Assembly: GCF_001941965.1 (NCBI RefSeq)
Contig: NZ_MKZO01000026.1
Location: 1-64,000, forward strand
From: Pseudomonas putida
GTDB taxonomy: Bacteria; Pseudomonadota; Gammaproteobacteria; Pseudomonadales; Pseudomonadaceae
Direction of reading: 5' to 3'
Length of the DNA stretch: 64,000 bases
The position numbers and the translations under genes are program-made. The notes beneath the pieces were generated by a model. That model was given only the letters and a program-made list of their open reading frames with translations, had not been told where the DNA came from and did not search any database. Positions 9,783-19,600 of this stretch are shown here, piece by piece. The stretch's first letter is position 1. Each line of letters starts with the position of its first letter.

Positions 9783-10751
9783 TCAGACCCCGGTTTTCTT
9801 CCAGATCCCCCGCCCAACCAGCCGTTCCCGATCATGCGCCTGCCCGAAGTCCTGCTTCGGCCCTTTCGGCACGATCCCGTTCGGGTTGATGGTCTTGTGG
9901 CTGGCGTAATAGTGATGCTGGATATGCTCCATGTTCACCGTCTCCGCCACCCCCGGCCATTGATACAGCTCGCGCAGCCAGTTGCTCAGGTTCGGGTAGT
10001 CGGCGATCTGCCGCAGGTTGCATTTGAAGTGCCCGTAGTACACCGCATCGAAACGCACGATGGTGGTGAACAGACGGATATCCGCCTCGGTCAGGTATTC
10101 CCCGGCCAGATAACGCTGCCCGTCCAGTAGCTGTTCCAGGGTATCCAGCTCGGCGAACAGCGCATCGAACGCCTCTTCATACGCCTTCTGCGACGTCGCG
10201 AAGCCCGCCCGGTAGACGCCATTGTTCACTGCCGGATAGATACGGTCATTCAAGGCATCGATCTTTGCCCGCAGCGGCTCCGGATACAGATCCAGGCGAT
10301 TCCCGGTCAAGCCGTCGAACGCCGTGTTGAAGATACGGATGATCTGCGACGACTCGTTGTTGACGATGCGCTGCTCCTGCTTGTCCCACAGCACCGGCAC
10401 GGTGACGCGCCCGGTGTAGTGCGGGTCGTCGCGGGTGTAGCGCTGGTGCAGGTAGTCGAAGCCGTCGAGCTTGTCCCCGGTAGAGCCCAGGCCCTTGTCG
10501 AAGGTCCAGCCATGTTCGCCCATCAGCCAGCTGACCACGGACACATCGATGAGGTTTTCCAGGCCCTTGAGCTTGCGATAGATCAGGGTGCGGTGGGCCC
10601 AGGGACAGGCCAGCGACACGTACAGGTGATAGCGCCCGGCTTCGGCCGCCGGCAGGTCGTTGCGGCGCTGCGCGTTTTCGCGCTCGAAGGCGCCGTCCTT
10701 GCTGCTTTGATACCACTGGTCATGCCAGCGTCCGTCGATCAACAGGCCCAT
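9783..10751 (-). CDS. Glutathionyl-hydroquinone reductase (GST Xi class)
   Basis: The protein belongs to the YqjG/EcM4 family, cytosolic enzymes that reduce glutathionyl-hydroquinones. Seen: LYVSLACPWAHRTLI with the catalytic Cys49, then LIDVSVVSWLMGEHGWTF, the glutathione-site PVLWDKQEQRIVNNESSQIIR, a C-terminal helical domain with YLAGEYLTEADIRLF, and the Tyr-rich HIQHHYYASHKTINP tail. The 322-residue length is normal. The start at 10751 matches the family N-terminus (MGLLIDGRWHDQWY). It is a single-gene unit ending against a REP element. Confidence 0.92.
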   Translation of the reverse strand: MGLLIDGRWHDQWYQSSKDGAFERENAQRRNDLPAAEAGRYHLYVSLACPWAHRTLIYRKLKGLENLIDVSVVSWLMGEHGWTFDKGLGSTGDKLDGFDYLHQRYTRDDPHYTGRVTVPVLWDKQEQRIVNNESSQIIRIFNTAFDGLTGNRLDLYPEPLRAKIDALNDRIYPAVNNGVYRAGFATSQKAYEEAFDALFAELDTLEQLLDGQRYLAGEYLTEADIRLFTTIVRFDAVYYGHFKCNLRQIADYPNLSNWLRELYQWPGVAETVNMEHIQHHYYASHKTINPNGIVPKGPKQDFGQAHDRERLVGRGIWKKTGV

Positions 10752-10864
10752 GGTGAAGAGTCCTTGGCAATTCGTTAGAAGTTGGAGCCCATTCTACGGA
10801 CTCAAGTTCGAACGAATAGCGCAAAGATCCCGCCTGTTTGATCGAAGGGTTCGATGGGTCGCGA

Positions 10865-11860
10865 TCAGACCAGACGTGCAGCCCAGTATTCGCGGGCCTT
10901 GGCGAAGGCTTCGTCCTGGGCGTGGCCGAGACCGCGCAAGGCCAGGGCCATGGTCGCGACCACGGCCATCTCGCCATAGCTGTCACTGGATTCGCCGGAC
11001 CACACCTTCAGCAAATGTTCCGGGTTCAGGCTTGCCGGCTTCACATGCCGTTGCGCCGACATCTGTGGCCATTCCTCATCCCAATCCGCACCCTCGGCGG
11101 TGCCGTAGAGGTGGCTGGTAGCATCCGGGTTGATCTCGATCTCGCCGCCATCACCCTTGACCACGATGGCCCGGTCGCCCAGCAAGCGGCTGGCCTCGCG
11201 GTGCACGGCCTGGTATCCGGGATGGAAGATGCTCTGCAGCCCGCAACGGGCGCCCAGCGGGTTGAGCACCCGGGCCAGAGAGTGGATCGGCGAACGCAGT
11301 CCGAGGGTGTTGCGCAGGTCGATCATCCGTTGCAGGCGCGGGGCCCAGTCCTGCAAGGGGAAGAACGCCAGGTTGTGCTGGTCCAGCGCCGTCTCGACTT
11401 CGCCCCAGCTGCGGCACAGCGGGATGCCCGCCAGGTCCAGCACCTGCTCGGTATACAGACGTCCGGCGGTATGCGCGCCGCCGCCGTGCATCAGGATGCG
11501 CACGCCATTGTTCGCCAGGCAGCGTGCCGCCAGCAGGTACCAGGGCAGGTGACGCTTCTTTCCGGCATAGCTCGGCCAGTCGATATCCACGGCAATCGCC
11601 GGGGCCTCCAGGCGCGCGCGCAGGGCTTCGGTGAAGCCGGCCAGCTCTTCCGGGCTTTCTTCCTTGTGCCGCAACAGCATGAGGAAGGCACCGAGCTGGG
11701 TTTCCTCGACCTTGCCATCGAGGAGCATGCCCATGGCGTCGCGGGCTTCCTCGCGGGTCAGGCCGCGGGCGCCGCGCTTGCCCTTGCCGAGGATGCGGAC
11801 GAATTCGGCGAAGGGGTGCTCGGCCGGGGTTTCGGTAACGAGAGGACGTGGCTCGGTCAT
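10865..11860 (-). CDS. ybiB: YbiB family protein (anthranilate phosphoribosyltransferase-like fold)
   Basis: This is a 331-residue member of the TrpD2/YbiB family, which shares the anthranilate phosphoribosyltransferase fold but binds nucleic acid and lacks proven transferase activity. The TrpD-like pattern includes LTREEARDAMGMLLDGKVEETQLGAFLMLLR, the loop MHGGGAHTAGRLY and NTLGLRSPIHSLARVLNP. It overlaps tusE by four bases and closes the tus operon. The association with tRNA thiolation genes suggests an RNA-related role, but this is inference. Confidence 0.88.
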   Translation of the reverse strand: MTEPRPLVTETPAEHPFAEFVRILGKGKRGARGLTREEARDAMGMLLDGKVEETQLGAFLMLLRHKEESPEELAGFTEALRARLEAPAIAVDIDWPSYAGKKRHLPWYLLAARCLANNGVRILMHGGGAHTAGRLYTEQVLDLAGIPLCRSWGEVETALDQHNLAFFPLQDWAPRLQRMIDLRNTLGLRSPIHSLARVLNPLGARCGLQSIFHPGYQAVHREASRLLGDRAIVVKGDGGEIEINPDATSHLYGTAEGADWDEEWPQMSAQRHVKPASLNPEHLLKVWSGESSDSYGEMAVVATMALALRGLGHAQDEAFAKAREYWAARLV

Positions 11861-12192
11861 ATGCAGTTGGTCGGCTTGGGCAGGCCCGCCAGCTTGGCGG
11901 CGAGTTTGGCGGGAGTGCCGTTGAACAGGCGGTTGAGGTGCGCGCTGTTGCCCTTTTCAGGGCCCAGCTTGAGCGCGGTGTACTTGATCAGCGGGCGCGT
12001 CGCCGGAGACAGCTCGAACTCCTGGTAGAACTGGCGCAGCAGTGCCAGCACCTCCCAGTGATCGGCGTTCAGGGCGATGGACTCGCGCTCGGCCAGGGCC
12101 TGGGCGACCTCCTCGGACCAGTCGCCCAGGTCCACCAGGTAGCCGTCCTTGTCGAGGGCGATCTCTTGGCCGTTGACGTGCAGAGTGCTCAT
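11857..12192 (-). CDS. tusE: Sulfur carrier TusE (DsrC family)
   Basis: TusE accepts persulfide sulfur from TusBCD and hands it to MnmA for 2-thiouridine formation at the tRNA wobble position. The sequence is MSTLHVNGQEIALDKDGYL...DWSEEVAQALA, with HWEVLALLRQFYQEFELSPATRPLIKY and the penultimate catalytic Cys110 (PTNCI). The 111-residue length is standard. The start at 12192 overlaps the tusB stop by four bases. It is fourth in the tusDCBE-ybiB unit. Confidence 0.96.
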   Translation of the reverse strand: MSTLHVNGQEIALDKDGYLVDLGDWSEEVAQALAERESIALNADHWEVLALLRQFYQEFELSPATRPLIKYTALKLGPEKGNSAHLNRLFNGTPAKLAAKLAGLPKPTNCI

Positions 12193-12479
12193 AGCCAGCT
12201 GTTGACCTTGTCGTAGTTCAGGGACAGTTCGACGAACGCCGGGTAGTCGATGGCCGTGGCCGGGCTGTCGGCGATGGCGCGGGCCTGCAGGTCTTCGGCG
12301 AGCGCATACAGGCGCGGGCCGAGGGTGCTCAGGCCGGCGACGGTGGCGCTGCCGGGGTTCAGCGCATAGACGGCGTCGCCACACAGCAGCAGGCCGTCAT
12401 GGGCGCCGAGCAGGCGCAGGCAACTGGCAAGACGGTCGTCTCCGAACGGCGAACGGGAAATGACGTGCAGGGTGCTCAT
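12189..12479 (-). CDS. tusB: Sulfurtransferase complex subunit TusB
   Basis: TusB is the smallest subunit of the TusB2C2D2 hexamer in the tRNA sulfur relay. The 96-residue protein begins MSTLHVISRSPFGDDRLASCL and has the GDAVYAL motif, ending DKVNSWL. It overlaps tusE by four bases and shares a base with tusC, so the operon is tightly coupled. Confidence 0.93.
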   Translation of the reverse strand: MSTLHVISRSPFGDDRLASCLRLLGAHDGLLLCGDAVYALNPGSATVAGLSTLGPRLYALAEDLQARAIADSPATAIDYPAFVELSLNYDKVNSWL

Positions 12480-12838
12480 CAGAGGGTTACCACCTGGTCA
12501 AAACGGTCGATCAAGGCCGCGAGGCCGACGTCATCCAGCACTTGCACCGGCAGGCTCAGGCCGTCGGCGGCGAGGCCGCGCTCGGCAAGGCTGCTGGCGG
12601 AGACGAACAGCTCCTCGATGCCGAACATCGGCAGGGCCTGGAGATTGGCCGCGAGGTTCTTCTGTTGCAGCAGCGCCGGTTGCTGGTGGGCGGCGAGCTG
12701 GAACACGCCGTCATCGAGAAACAGCATGCCCAGGGGCAGGTCGAAAGCGCCGCCGGCCAGGGCGATATCCAGGGCTTCGCGGGCGGACGGGCCGCTCCAC
12801 GGCGCCTGGCGGCTGATGATCAGCAGGGACTTGGCCAT
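12479..12838 (-). CDS. tusC: Sulfurtransferase complex subunit TusC
   Basis: TusC (DsrF-like) is the structural subunit of TusBCD. The sequence MAKSLLIISRQAPWSG, then SAREALDIALAGGAFDLPLGMLFLDDGVFQL, is typical of the DsrE/F fold. Length 119 residues. It lies one base after tusD and directly before tusB. Confidence 0.94.
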   Translation of the reverse strand: MAKSLLIISRQAPWSGPSAREALDIALAGGAFDLPLGMLFLDDGVFQLAAHQQPALLQQKNLAANLQALPMFGIEELFVSASSLAERGLAADGLSLPVQVLDDVGLAALIDRFDQVVTL

Positions 12839-12839
12839 T

Positions 12840-13232
12840 TCAATCGCCTCCGAAGCAGACCAGGCGGTCCGCGTTTTGTGCCGCTTCGTGCAGCTGGCCG
12901 AGGCCGGACAGCTCCCACGGCACCGGCAGGTTGGCCGCCGGGCGCTGATAGCGGTTGGCTTCCTCGTCGTTCAGCACGCCACGGCGCAGGGCGGCGGCGA
13001 TGCACACCACGGCGTCGAGGTTCCGGGTGGTGACGAAGTCGCGCCACTGCGCGGGCACGTCGTTCTCGTCCTGGGGCGTGACGACGTTGGCCGAGGCGCT
13101 GTGCACGCCGTCCTGGTAGAAGAACAGGCGCACGATCTCATGGCCGCCGGCCAGGGCCGCCTGGGCGAACAGCAAGGCGCGACGGGAGGAGGGCGCGTGG
13201 CCGGGGGAAAAAACCGCGATGGCGAACTTCAT
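12840..13232 (-). CDS. tusD: Sulfurtransferase TusD
   Basis: TusD (DsrE-like) carries the catalytic cysteine that receives sulfur from TusA. The ATG at 13232 gives the family start MKFAIAVFSPGHAPSSRRAL. The active Cys lies in LDAVVCIAAALRRGVLND. The length is 130 residues. A reading frame extending upstream to 13313 runs through a repeat-rich gap and is not coding. This is the first gene of the tusDCBE-ybiB operon. Confidence 0.95.
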   Translation of the reverse strand: MKFAIAVFSPGHAPSSRRALLFAQAALAGGHEIVRLFFYQDGVHSASANVVTPQDENDVPAQWRDFVTTRNLDAVVCIAAALRRGVLNDEEANRYQRPAANLPVPWELSGLGQLHEAAQNADRLVCFGGD

Positions 13233-13274
13233 GGCAGGCCCTGTGGGAAAAACACCCGCCATGATAAAGCAAAA

Positions 13275-13400
13275 AGCCCGCAGCCTGCTTGGAGCTGCAA
13301 CTTGGAGCGGCAAGCTGTAAGCCGCAAGCGATAAGAAAAAGCTGCGGCGGCGCGGATTGCTCTTTCTTACGGCTTGAAGCTTGTGGCTTACAGCTCGGAA
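13275..13400. repeat. Degenerate intergenic inverted repeat (AGCTTG/GCTTAC type)
   Basis: The gap between tusD and the permease holds a 15-base inverted repeat, CTGTAAGCCGCAAGC at 13315-13329 against GCTTGTGGCTTACAG at 13379-13393 (one mismatch), plus related GGAGCTGCAACTTGG words to the left. It differs from the REP family elsewhere in the window. Function unknown. Confidence 0.6.
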
Positions 13401-13406
13401 ACGCGA

Positions 13407-14777
13407 TCAGGCCTCGCGCTTGCTCTCGGGCAGGAACCAATTCAGCACCAGGGCGCAGATACCACCGGTGGCCACGCCGGACTCCAGCACATTGCGCAGG
13501 GCCGATGGCATATGGGCGAGGAACTCCGGCACCTGGGCCACACCGAGGCCCAGGGCCAGGGACACGGCGATGATCAGCAGGGCGCGGCGATCCAGGCTGA
13601 CGCTGGCGAGGATATTGATCCCCGACGCGGCGACGGCACCGAACATGACCATGGCCGCACCCCCCAGCACCGGCTCCGGCACGGCCTGGATCACCCCGGC
13701 CACCGCCGGGAACAGGCCCAGCAGCACCAGCATCAGGGCGATCCACACGCCGATGTGGCGGCTGGCGATGCCGGTCAGCTGAATCACCCCGTTGTTCTGC
13801 GCGAAGATCGAGCTGGGGAAGGTATTGAATACCCCGGCCAGCAGCGAGTTGGCGCCGTTGACCAGTACGCCGCCCTTGATCCGCTGCATCCACAGCGGGC
13901 CTTCCACCGGCTGGCGCGAGACCTTGCTGGTGGCGGTGACGTCGCCGATGGCTTCCAGCGAGGTGACCAGGTAGATCACCAGCATCGGGATGAACAGCGA
14001 CCAGGAGAAGCCGATACCGAAGTGCAGCGGCACCGGCACCTGGAACAGTGCTGCCTCATGCATGCCGGTGAAGTCCAGGCGGCCCAGGTAACCGGCCAGG
14101 GCATAGCCCACGGCCAGGGCGATGACGATGGCGCAACTGCGCATCCACACCACCGGAATACGGTTCAGCACCACGATGATCGCCAGCACCACGCCGGACA
14201 GCAGCAGGTTCTCGCCGTTGGCGAAGGTGCCGTTGCCCATGGCGGCAAAGCCGCCGCCCATGCTGATCAGGCCGACCTTGATCAGGGTCAGGCCGATCAT
14301 CAGCACGACGATGCCGGTCACCAGCGGGGTGATCAGGCGCTTGACGAAGGGCAGGATGCGCGAGATGCCCATCTCCACGAACGAACCGGCGATGACCACG
14401 CCGAAGATCGCCGCCATCACTGCTTCGACCGGGGTGCCTTGCTTGACCATCAATGCGCCGCCGGCGATCAGCGGGCCGACGAAGTTGAAGCTGGTGCCCT
14501 GGACGATCAGCAGCCCGGCGCCGAACGGCCCGAAGCGCCGGCACTGGACGAAGGTGGCGATGCCGGAGATCACCAGGGACATGGACACGATCAGGTTGGT
14601 ATCGCGGGCGGACACGCCCAGTGCCTGGCAGATCAGCAGGCCCGGGGTCACGATCGGCACGATGATCGCCAGCAGGTGCTGGAGCGCGGCCAGCAGGCCG
14701 ATCACCAGGCGCGGCCGGTCTTCCAGGCCGAGGACCAGTTCATTGGCCTGTGCCGGGCCTTGTTCGATTGAGCTCAT
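13407..14777 (-). CDS. NCS2 family nucleobase (xanthine/uracil) permease
   Basis: This inner-membrane proton symporter belongs to the nucleobase-ascorbate transporter family. The 456-residue protein has about 12-14 hydrophobic segments. NCS2 hallmarks are the N-terminal QHLLAIIVPIVTPGLL, QGTSFNFVGPLIAGG, the motif LVTSLEAIGDVTATSKV, NTFPSSIFAQNNGVIQLTGIASR, and PEPVLGGAAMVMFGAV. The subtype (xanthine, uric acid or uracil) cannot be fixed by eye; the QNNG-type segment favours a purine transporter. It stands alone between repeat elements. Confidence 0.88.
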   Translation of the reverse strand: MSSIEQGPAQANELVLGLEDRPRLVIGLLAALQHLLAIIVPIVTPGLLICQALGVSARDTNLIVSMSLVISGIATFVQCRRFGPFGAGLLIVQGTSFNFVGPLIAGGALMVKQGTPVEAVMAAIFGVVIAGSFVEMGISRILPFVKRLITPLVTGIVVLMIGLTLIKVGLISMGGGFAAMGNGTFANGENLLLSGVVLAIIVVLNRIPVVWMRSCAIVIALAVGYALAGYLGRLDFTGMHEAALFQVPVPLHFGIGFSWSLFIPMLVIYLVTSLEAIGDVTATSKVSRQPVEGPLWMQRIKGGVLVNGANSLLAGVFNTFPSSIFAQNNGVIQLTGIASRHIGVWIALMLVLLGLFPAVAGVIQAVPEPVLGGAAMVMFGAVAASGINILASVSLDRRALLIIAVSLALGLGVAQVPEFLAHMPSALRNVLESGVATGGICALVLNWFLPESKREA

Positions 14778-14861
14778 GGAGAGGATGCCCCGGAAAAAAA
14801 GGAGCGCATTCTACGGGGCGCCTGGGGTTTTCGGTAGTCCGGTTTTTGCAGTGTTCTTCAG

Positions 14862-14945
14862 GGCCTCATCGCTGGCAAGCCAGCTCCCACAGGGATCGCA
14901 TGCGCCGCCGAACCTGTGGGAGCTGGCTTGCCAGCGATGAGGCCC
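14862..14945. repeat. REP palindrome pair 2
   Basis: A 33-base perfect inverted repeat (GGGCCTCATCGCTGGCAAGC... and its complement) has an 18-base spacer. It is the same unit as at 9701, 21096 and 24664. It lies between the permease start and the soxR stop. Confidence 0.88.
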
Positions 14946-14963
14946 GGGAGAACACCACAACAA

Positions 14964-15437
14964 TCAACTGCCCCGACAAGCCGCCTCCAGCACCCGCGGC
15001 CCCGGCCCCTCCAGCCCCAGCCTGTCCTCCGGGTTGCGCAGCGGGCAATCCTCCAGCGACAGGCACCCACAACCAATGCAGTTGTCCAGACTGTCCCGCA
15101 GTGCCTCCAGGGTCCGGATCCGCGCATTCAGATCCTCGCGCCAGGCCGTGGACATCTCCCCCCATTGCGCCGCCGTCAGCTTGCTGTTCGGCGGGTAGCG
15201 GCCGAACGCGTTCTTGATCTCCTCCAGCGGAATCCCGGTGCGCTGGGCCACCTTGATCACCGCGATGGTACGCAGCACCAGGGCCGGAAAACGCCGCTGG
15301 TTACCCGCATTGCGGGTACTTTCGATCAGCCCCTTGGCCTCGTAGAAATGCAGGGTCGACACCGGTACCCCGGCGCGCCGCGCCACTTCGCCGACGCTGA
15401 GCAGGCGCATCCCGTCCACCGCTTTTTTCCCCGCCAT
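14964..15437 (-). CDS. soxR: Redox-sensitive transcriptional activator SoxR
   Basis: SoxR is a MerR-family dimer with a [2Fe-2S] cluster that activates promoters when oxidised, in pseudomonads mainly by redox-active phenazine-like compounds. The winged HTH (LLSVGEVARRAGVPVSTLHFYEAKGLI) is at residues 12-38. The cluster cysteines are at 120, 123, 125 and 131 (CIGCGCLSLEDC). Start at 15437, 157 residues. It is transcribed away from the RND pump operon, and a SoxR box lies between them. Confidence 0.97.
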   Translation of the reverse strand: MAGKKAVDGMRLLSVGEVARRAGVPVSTLHFYEAKGLIESTRNAGNQRRFPALVLRTIAVIKVAQRTGIPLEEIKNAFGRYPPNSKLTAAQWGEMSTAWREDLNARIRTLEALRDSLDNCIGCGCLSLEDCPLRNPEDRLGLEGPGPRVLEAACRGS

Positions 15438-15442
15438 GCCTG

Positions 15443-15473
15443 TTGACCTCAAGTAAAGTTGAGGTTTTATAGT
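15443..15473 (+). promoter_or_regulatory. SoxR box in a 19-bp-spacer promoter
   Basis: The dyad CCTCAA-N6-TTGAGG (15447-15464) sits between a -35 TTGACC (15443-15448) and a -10 TATAGT (15468-15473) with a 19-base spacer, the overlong spacing typical of MerR-type activated promoters. It points toward the RND genes and begins six bases upstream of the soxR start codon. Confidence 0.88.
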
Positions 15474-15528
15474 CCCGCCCCGTCGTTCCTGCAAGCGCAG
15501 GAATCATCATCGATCAGCGGGGCGGAGC

Positions 15529-16611
15529 ATGGGCAAGAGGCTGCTGTTGGGGGGAGGGGCGCTGGCGCTGGGTGCGCTGGCGCTGGTAGTGGGGATGCAA
15601 CGGACGCCGCCGGCACAGGCTAGCGGCGCATGGCCGGCGACCAAGGTGGCGCTGGCCAGGGTCACGTCGATGCCGGCACCACGGCTGCGCTTTGCGGTGG
15701 GCGAGCTGGAGGCGGTGGACCAGGTGCGCCTGGCCGCTGAAAGCGCCGGGCGGGTGACGCGCATTGCCTTCGAATCCGGGCAGACGGTCAAGGCCGGGCA
15801 ATTGCTGGTCCAGCTCAACGATGCCCCGGAACAGGCCGAACGCCTGCGCCTGCGGGCCCAGTTGCGTAATGCCGAATCATTGCTGGAGAGGACGCGCAAG
15901 CTGCGCGCCTCCAGTGTCACCACCCAGGAGCAACTGGACAACGCCAGCGCCGCCGCCGACATGGCCCGGGGCGAGCTGCAACAGGTTGAAGCGCGGATCG
16001 CGCAGAAAGCCATTGTCGCGCCGTTCGCCGGCAAGCTGGGGATTCGCCGGGTGCATCAGGGCCAGTACCTGAATGCCGGCGACGCGGTTGCCAACCTGAT
16101 CGATTCGAATCGGCTACGGGTGAATTTCTCCCTGAACGAACAGGCAGTCGCCGAACTGAGCAGCGGACAGACCGTGCAACTGGGCATCGATGCCCTGGCG
16201 GACCAAACATTTCCTGCGCGAATCAGCGCCATCGACCCGATGATCAGTTCATCGCGCCTGGTGCAGGTGCAGGCCACCCTGGTCAATGTCGACAGCCAAC
16301 TGCAACCCGGCATGTACGCCCGGGTGCGACTGGACGCGCAACAGCCGACCAGCGTGTTGTCCTTGCCGGAAACCGCCGTCACCTATACCGCCTACGGCCA
16401 GACGGTATTCGTCGCCCGGCAGGACAAGGACGGCCTGCGGGTCGCCCGGGTCGGCGTGACCACCGGCGAGCGCTGGCAGGGCCGGGTGGAAATCACCTCC
16501 GGTCTCGCCGAAGGCGACCAGGCGGTGGTGTCCGGCCAGCTCAAGCTGAGCGACGGCATGACCGTGGAGCCTGTGGCCGAGAACAGCCTGGATGAAGGAG
16601 GCCGGTCGTGA
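15529..16611 (+). CDS. RND efflux periplasmic adaptor subunit (MexH-like)
   Basis: This membrane-fusion protein links an RND pump to an outer-membrane channel. It has an N-terminal hydrophobic anchor (LLLGGGALALGALALVVGM) and a lipoyl half-motif around AESAGRVTRIAFESGQTVKAGQLLVQLNDAPEQAE. An alpha-hairpin follows, then the second half-motif AIVAPFAGKLGIRRVHQGQYL and the beta-barrel and membrane-proximal domains. The 360-residue length is normal. It overlaps the pump gene by four bases and lies directly behind the SoxR box. By analogy with mexGHI-opmD it is MexH-like; no mexG precedes it. Confidence 0.9.
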   Translation: MGKRLLLGGGALALGALALVVGMQRTPPAQASGAWPATKVALARVTSMPAPRLRFAVGELEAVDQVRLAAESAGRVTRIAFESGQTVKAGQLLVQLNDAPEQAERLRLRAQLRNAESLLERTRKLRASSVTTQEQLDNASAAADMARGELQQVEARIAQKAIVAPFAGKLGIRRVHQGQYLNAGDAVANLIDSNRLRVNFSLNEQAVAELSSGQTVQLGIDALADQTFPARISAIDPMISSSRLVQVQATLVNVDSQLQPGMYARVRLDAQQPTSVLSLPETAVTYTAYGQTVFVARQDKDGLRVARVGVTTGERWQGRVEITSGLAEGDQAVVSGQLKLSDGMTVEPVAENSLDEGGRS

Positions 16612-19600
16612 GATTCACCGACCTGTTCGTCCGTCGTCCGGTGCTGGCCCTTGTGGTCAGCGCGCTGATCACCCTGATGGGCCTGTTCGCCCTCGGCAAG
16701 TTGCCGATCCGCCAGTACCCGCTGCTGGAAAGCTCGACCATCACCATCACTACCGAGTACCCCGGGGCGTCTGCCGAGCTGATGCAGGGCTTCGTCACCC
16801 AGCCGATCACCCAGGCGGTGTCCTCGGTGGAGGGCATCGACTACCTGGCGTCCTCGTCGATGCAGGGCCGCAGCACCATCACCCTGCGCATGACCCTCAA
16901 CCGCGATCCGACCCAGGCCCTGACCCAGGCCATGGCCAAGGTCAACCAGGTGCGCTATCGCTTGCCGGAAAAGGCCTACGACCCGGTGGTCGAGCTGTCG
17001 GCCGGGGACTCCACCGCCGTGGCCTACGTTGGGTTTTCCAGCGAAACCCTGTCCATCCCCGAACTGAGCGATTACCTGTCGCGGGTGGTCGAGCCACAGT
17101 TCTCGGGGATCGACGGCGTGGTCAAGGTGCAGACCTTCGGCGGCCAGAACCTGGCCATGCGCCTGTGGCTGGACAGCGAACGCATGGCCGGGCGCGGGGT
17201 GACTGCCAGCGATGTGGCCGAGGCGGTGCGCCGCAACAACTACCAGGCCACCCCGGGCCAGGTGCGCGGGCAATACGTGCTGGCGGATATTCGCGTCGAT
17301 ACCGACCTGACCAGCGTCGAGGCCTTTCGTGACCTGGTCGTGCGCAACGATGGCAACGACCTGGTACGCCTGCGGGATATCGGCAGCGTCGAGCTGAGCG
17401 CGGCCATGACCCAGACCAGCGCCACCATGGACGGCAAGCCGGCGGTGCATCTGGGGCTGTTCCCCACGCCGTCGGGCAACCCGCTGGTGATCGTCGACGG
17501 CATCCGCAAGTTGCTGCCGCAGATCCAGCAGACCCTGCCGCCGGGGGTGAAGGTGGCATTGGCCTACGAGACCGCGCGCTTTATCGACGCCTCGATCAGG
17601 GAAGTGCTGCACACCCTGCTCGAAGCGATGCTGATCGTCGTCGCGGTGATCTGGCTGTGCCTGGGATCGCTGCGCAGCGTGGCGATCCCGGTGCTGGCGA
17701 TCCCCCTGTCGATGCTCGGTGCTGCGGCATTAATGCTGTTCTTCGGCTTCAGCCTCAACCTGCTCACCCTGCTGGCGATGGTCCTGGCCATCGGCCTGGT
17801 GGTGGACGATGCCATCGTCGTGGTGGAGAACGTCCATCGCCATATAGAAGAAGGGCAGACCCCGGTGGCGGCGGCGCTGGCCGGGGCCCGGGAGATTGCC
17901 GGGCCGGTGGTGGCCATGACCCTGACCCTGGCGGCGGTGTACGCGCCCATCGGCTTGATGGGCGGGCTGACCGGCACGTTGTTTCGTGAGTTCGCCCTGA
18001 CGTTGGCCGGTGCAGTGATCATCTCCGGGATCGTCGCCCTGACCCTGTCGCCGGTGATGAGCTCGTTGTTGCTCAAGCCGGGTCAGCAGGAGGGCCCGAT
18101 GGCCCGGCTGGCGGAGAAGGTTTTCGGTGGCCTGGCCGGGGGTTATGGCCGGTTGCTGGGGCAGTCGCTGGCGCGGCGCTGGATCAGTGGCGGCATCGCC
18201 GTGCTGGTCTGCTTCAGCTTGCCCTGGCTGTACCTGCAGGCGCAGCGCGAGCTGGCGCCGCCGGAGGACCAGGCGGCGGTACTGGCGGCTATCAAGGCAC
18301 CGCAATACGCCAGCCTGGAATACGCCGAGCGTTTCAACGCCAGGCTCGACCGGGTGATGAAGGCCATTCCGGAAACCACCGATACCTGGATCATCAATGG
18401 CACCGACGGCCCCGCCAACAGTTTCGGCGGCATCAACCTGAGTGCCTGGGGCGAGCGCCAGCGCTCGGCGGCGCAGGTCCAGGCCGAGTTGCAGCAGGCG
18501 GTGGGCGAGGTCGAGGGCAGTAGCATCTTCGCCTTCCAGGTGGCTTCGCTGCCGGGCTCCAGCGGTGGCCTGCCGGTGCAGATGGTGCTGCGCAGCGCCC
18601 AGGATTACCCGCTGCTGTACCAGACCATGGAAGGGCTCAAGCAACGCGCCCGGGAAAGCGGCCTGTTCGTCGTGGTGGACAGCGACCTCGACTACAACAA
18701 CCCGCTGGTCCGGCTGAGCATCGACCGGGCCAAGGCCGCCAGCCTGGGCATCGGCATGCAGGCCATCGGCGATTCGCTGGCGGTGCTGGTGGGCGAGCAG
18801 TACGTCAACCGCTTCGCTTTGTATGGCCGCTCCTACGATGTGATTCCGCAGAGCATCCAGGACCAGCGCCTGACCCCGCAGGCCCTGGCCCGCCAGTATG
18901 TGCGGGCGGATGACGGGCAATTGCTGCCGCTGTCCACGGTGGTGCAGATGGACATGAGCGTGGCGCCGAACCGCCTGCTGCAATTCGACCAGCAGAACGC
19001 CAGCACCTTGCAGGCGATCCCGGCGCCCGGGGTGTCCCAAGGTCAAGCCGTGGCCTTCCTTGAACAACTGGCCAGCGAGCTGCCGCCGGGCTTCAGCCAT
19101 GACTGGCAATCGGAGTCGCGCCAGTACGTGCAGGAAGGGCTGGCGCTGATGTGGGCGTTCCTCGCCGCGCTGGTGGTGATCTACCTGGTGCTCGCCGCCC
19201 AGTACGAAAGCCTGGTGGACCCGCTGATCATCCTGGTCACCGTGCCGCTGTCGATCTGCGGTGCCCTGCTGCCGCTGGCCCTGGGCTGGGCGACCTTGAA
19301 CATCTACACGCAGATCGGCCTGGTGACCCTGATCGGCCTGATCAGCAAGCACGGGATCCTGATGGTGGAGTTCGCCAACGAAATCCAGGTGCGCGACAAC
19401 CTGGGCCGGGGCGAGGCGATCATCCGCGCCGCGCAGGTCCGCCTGCGCCCGGTGCTGATGACCACGGCGGCGATGACCTTCGGCGTGGTGCCGTTGCTGT
19501 TCGCCAGCGGTGCCGGGGCCAACAGCCGTTTCGGCCTGGGCGTGGTGATCGTCTGCGGCATGCTGGTGGGCACGCTGTTCACCCTGTTCGTGCTGCCGAC

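Noticed and set aside
13374..14771. 465-codon plus-strand frame opposite the NCS2 permease
   Set aside because: It is the complement of transmembrane helices, giving a His/Gln/Asp-rich product without family similarity.
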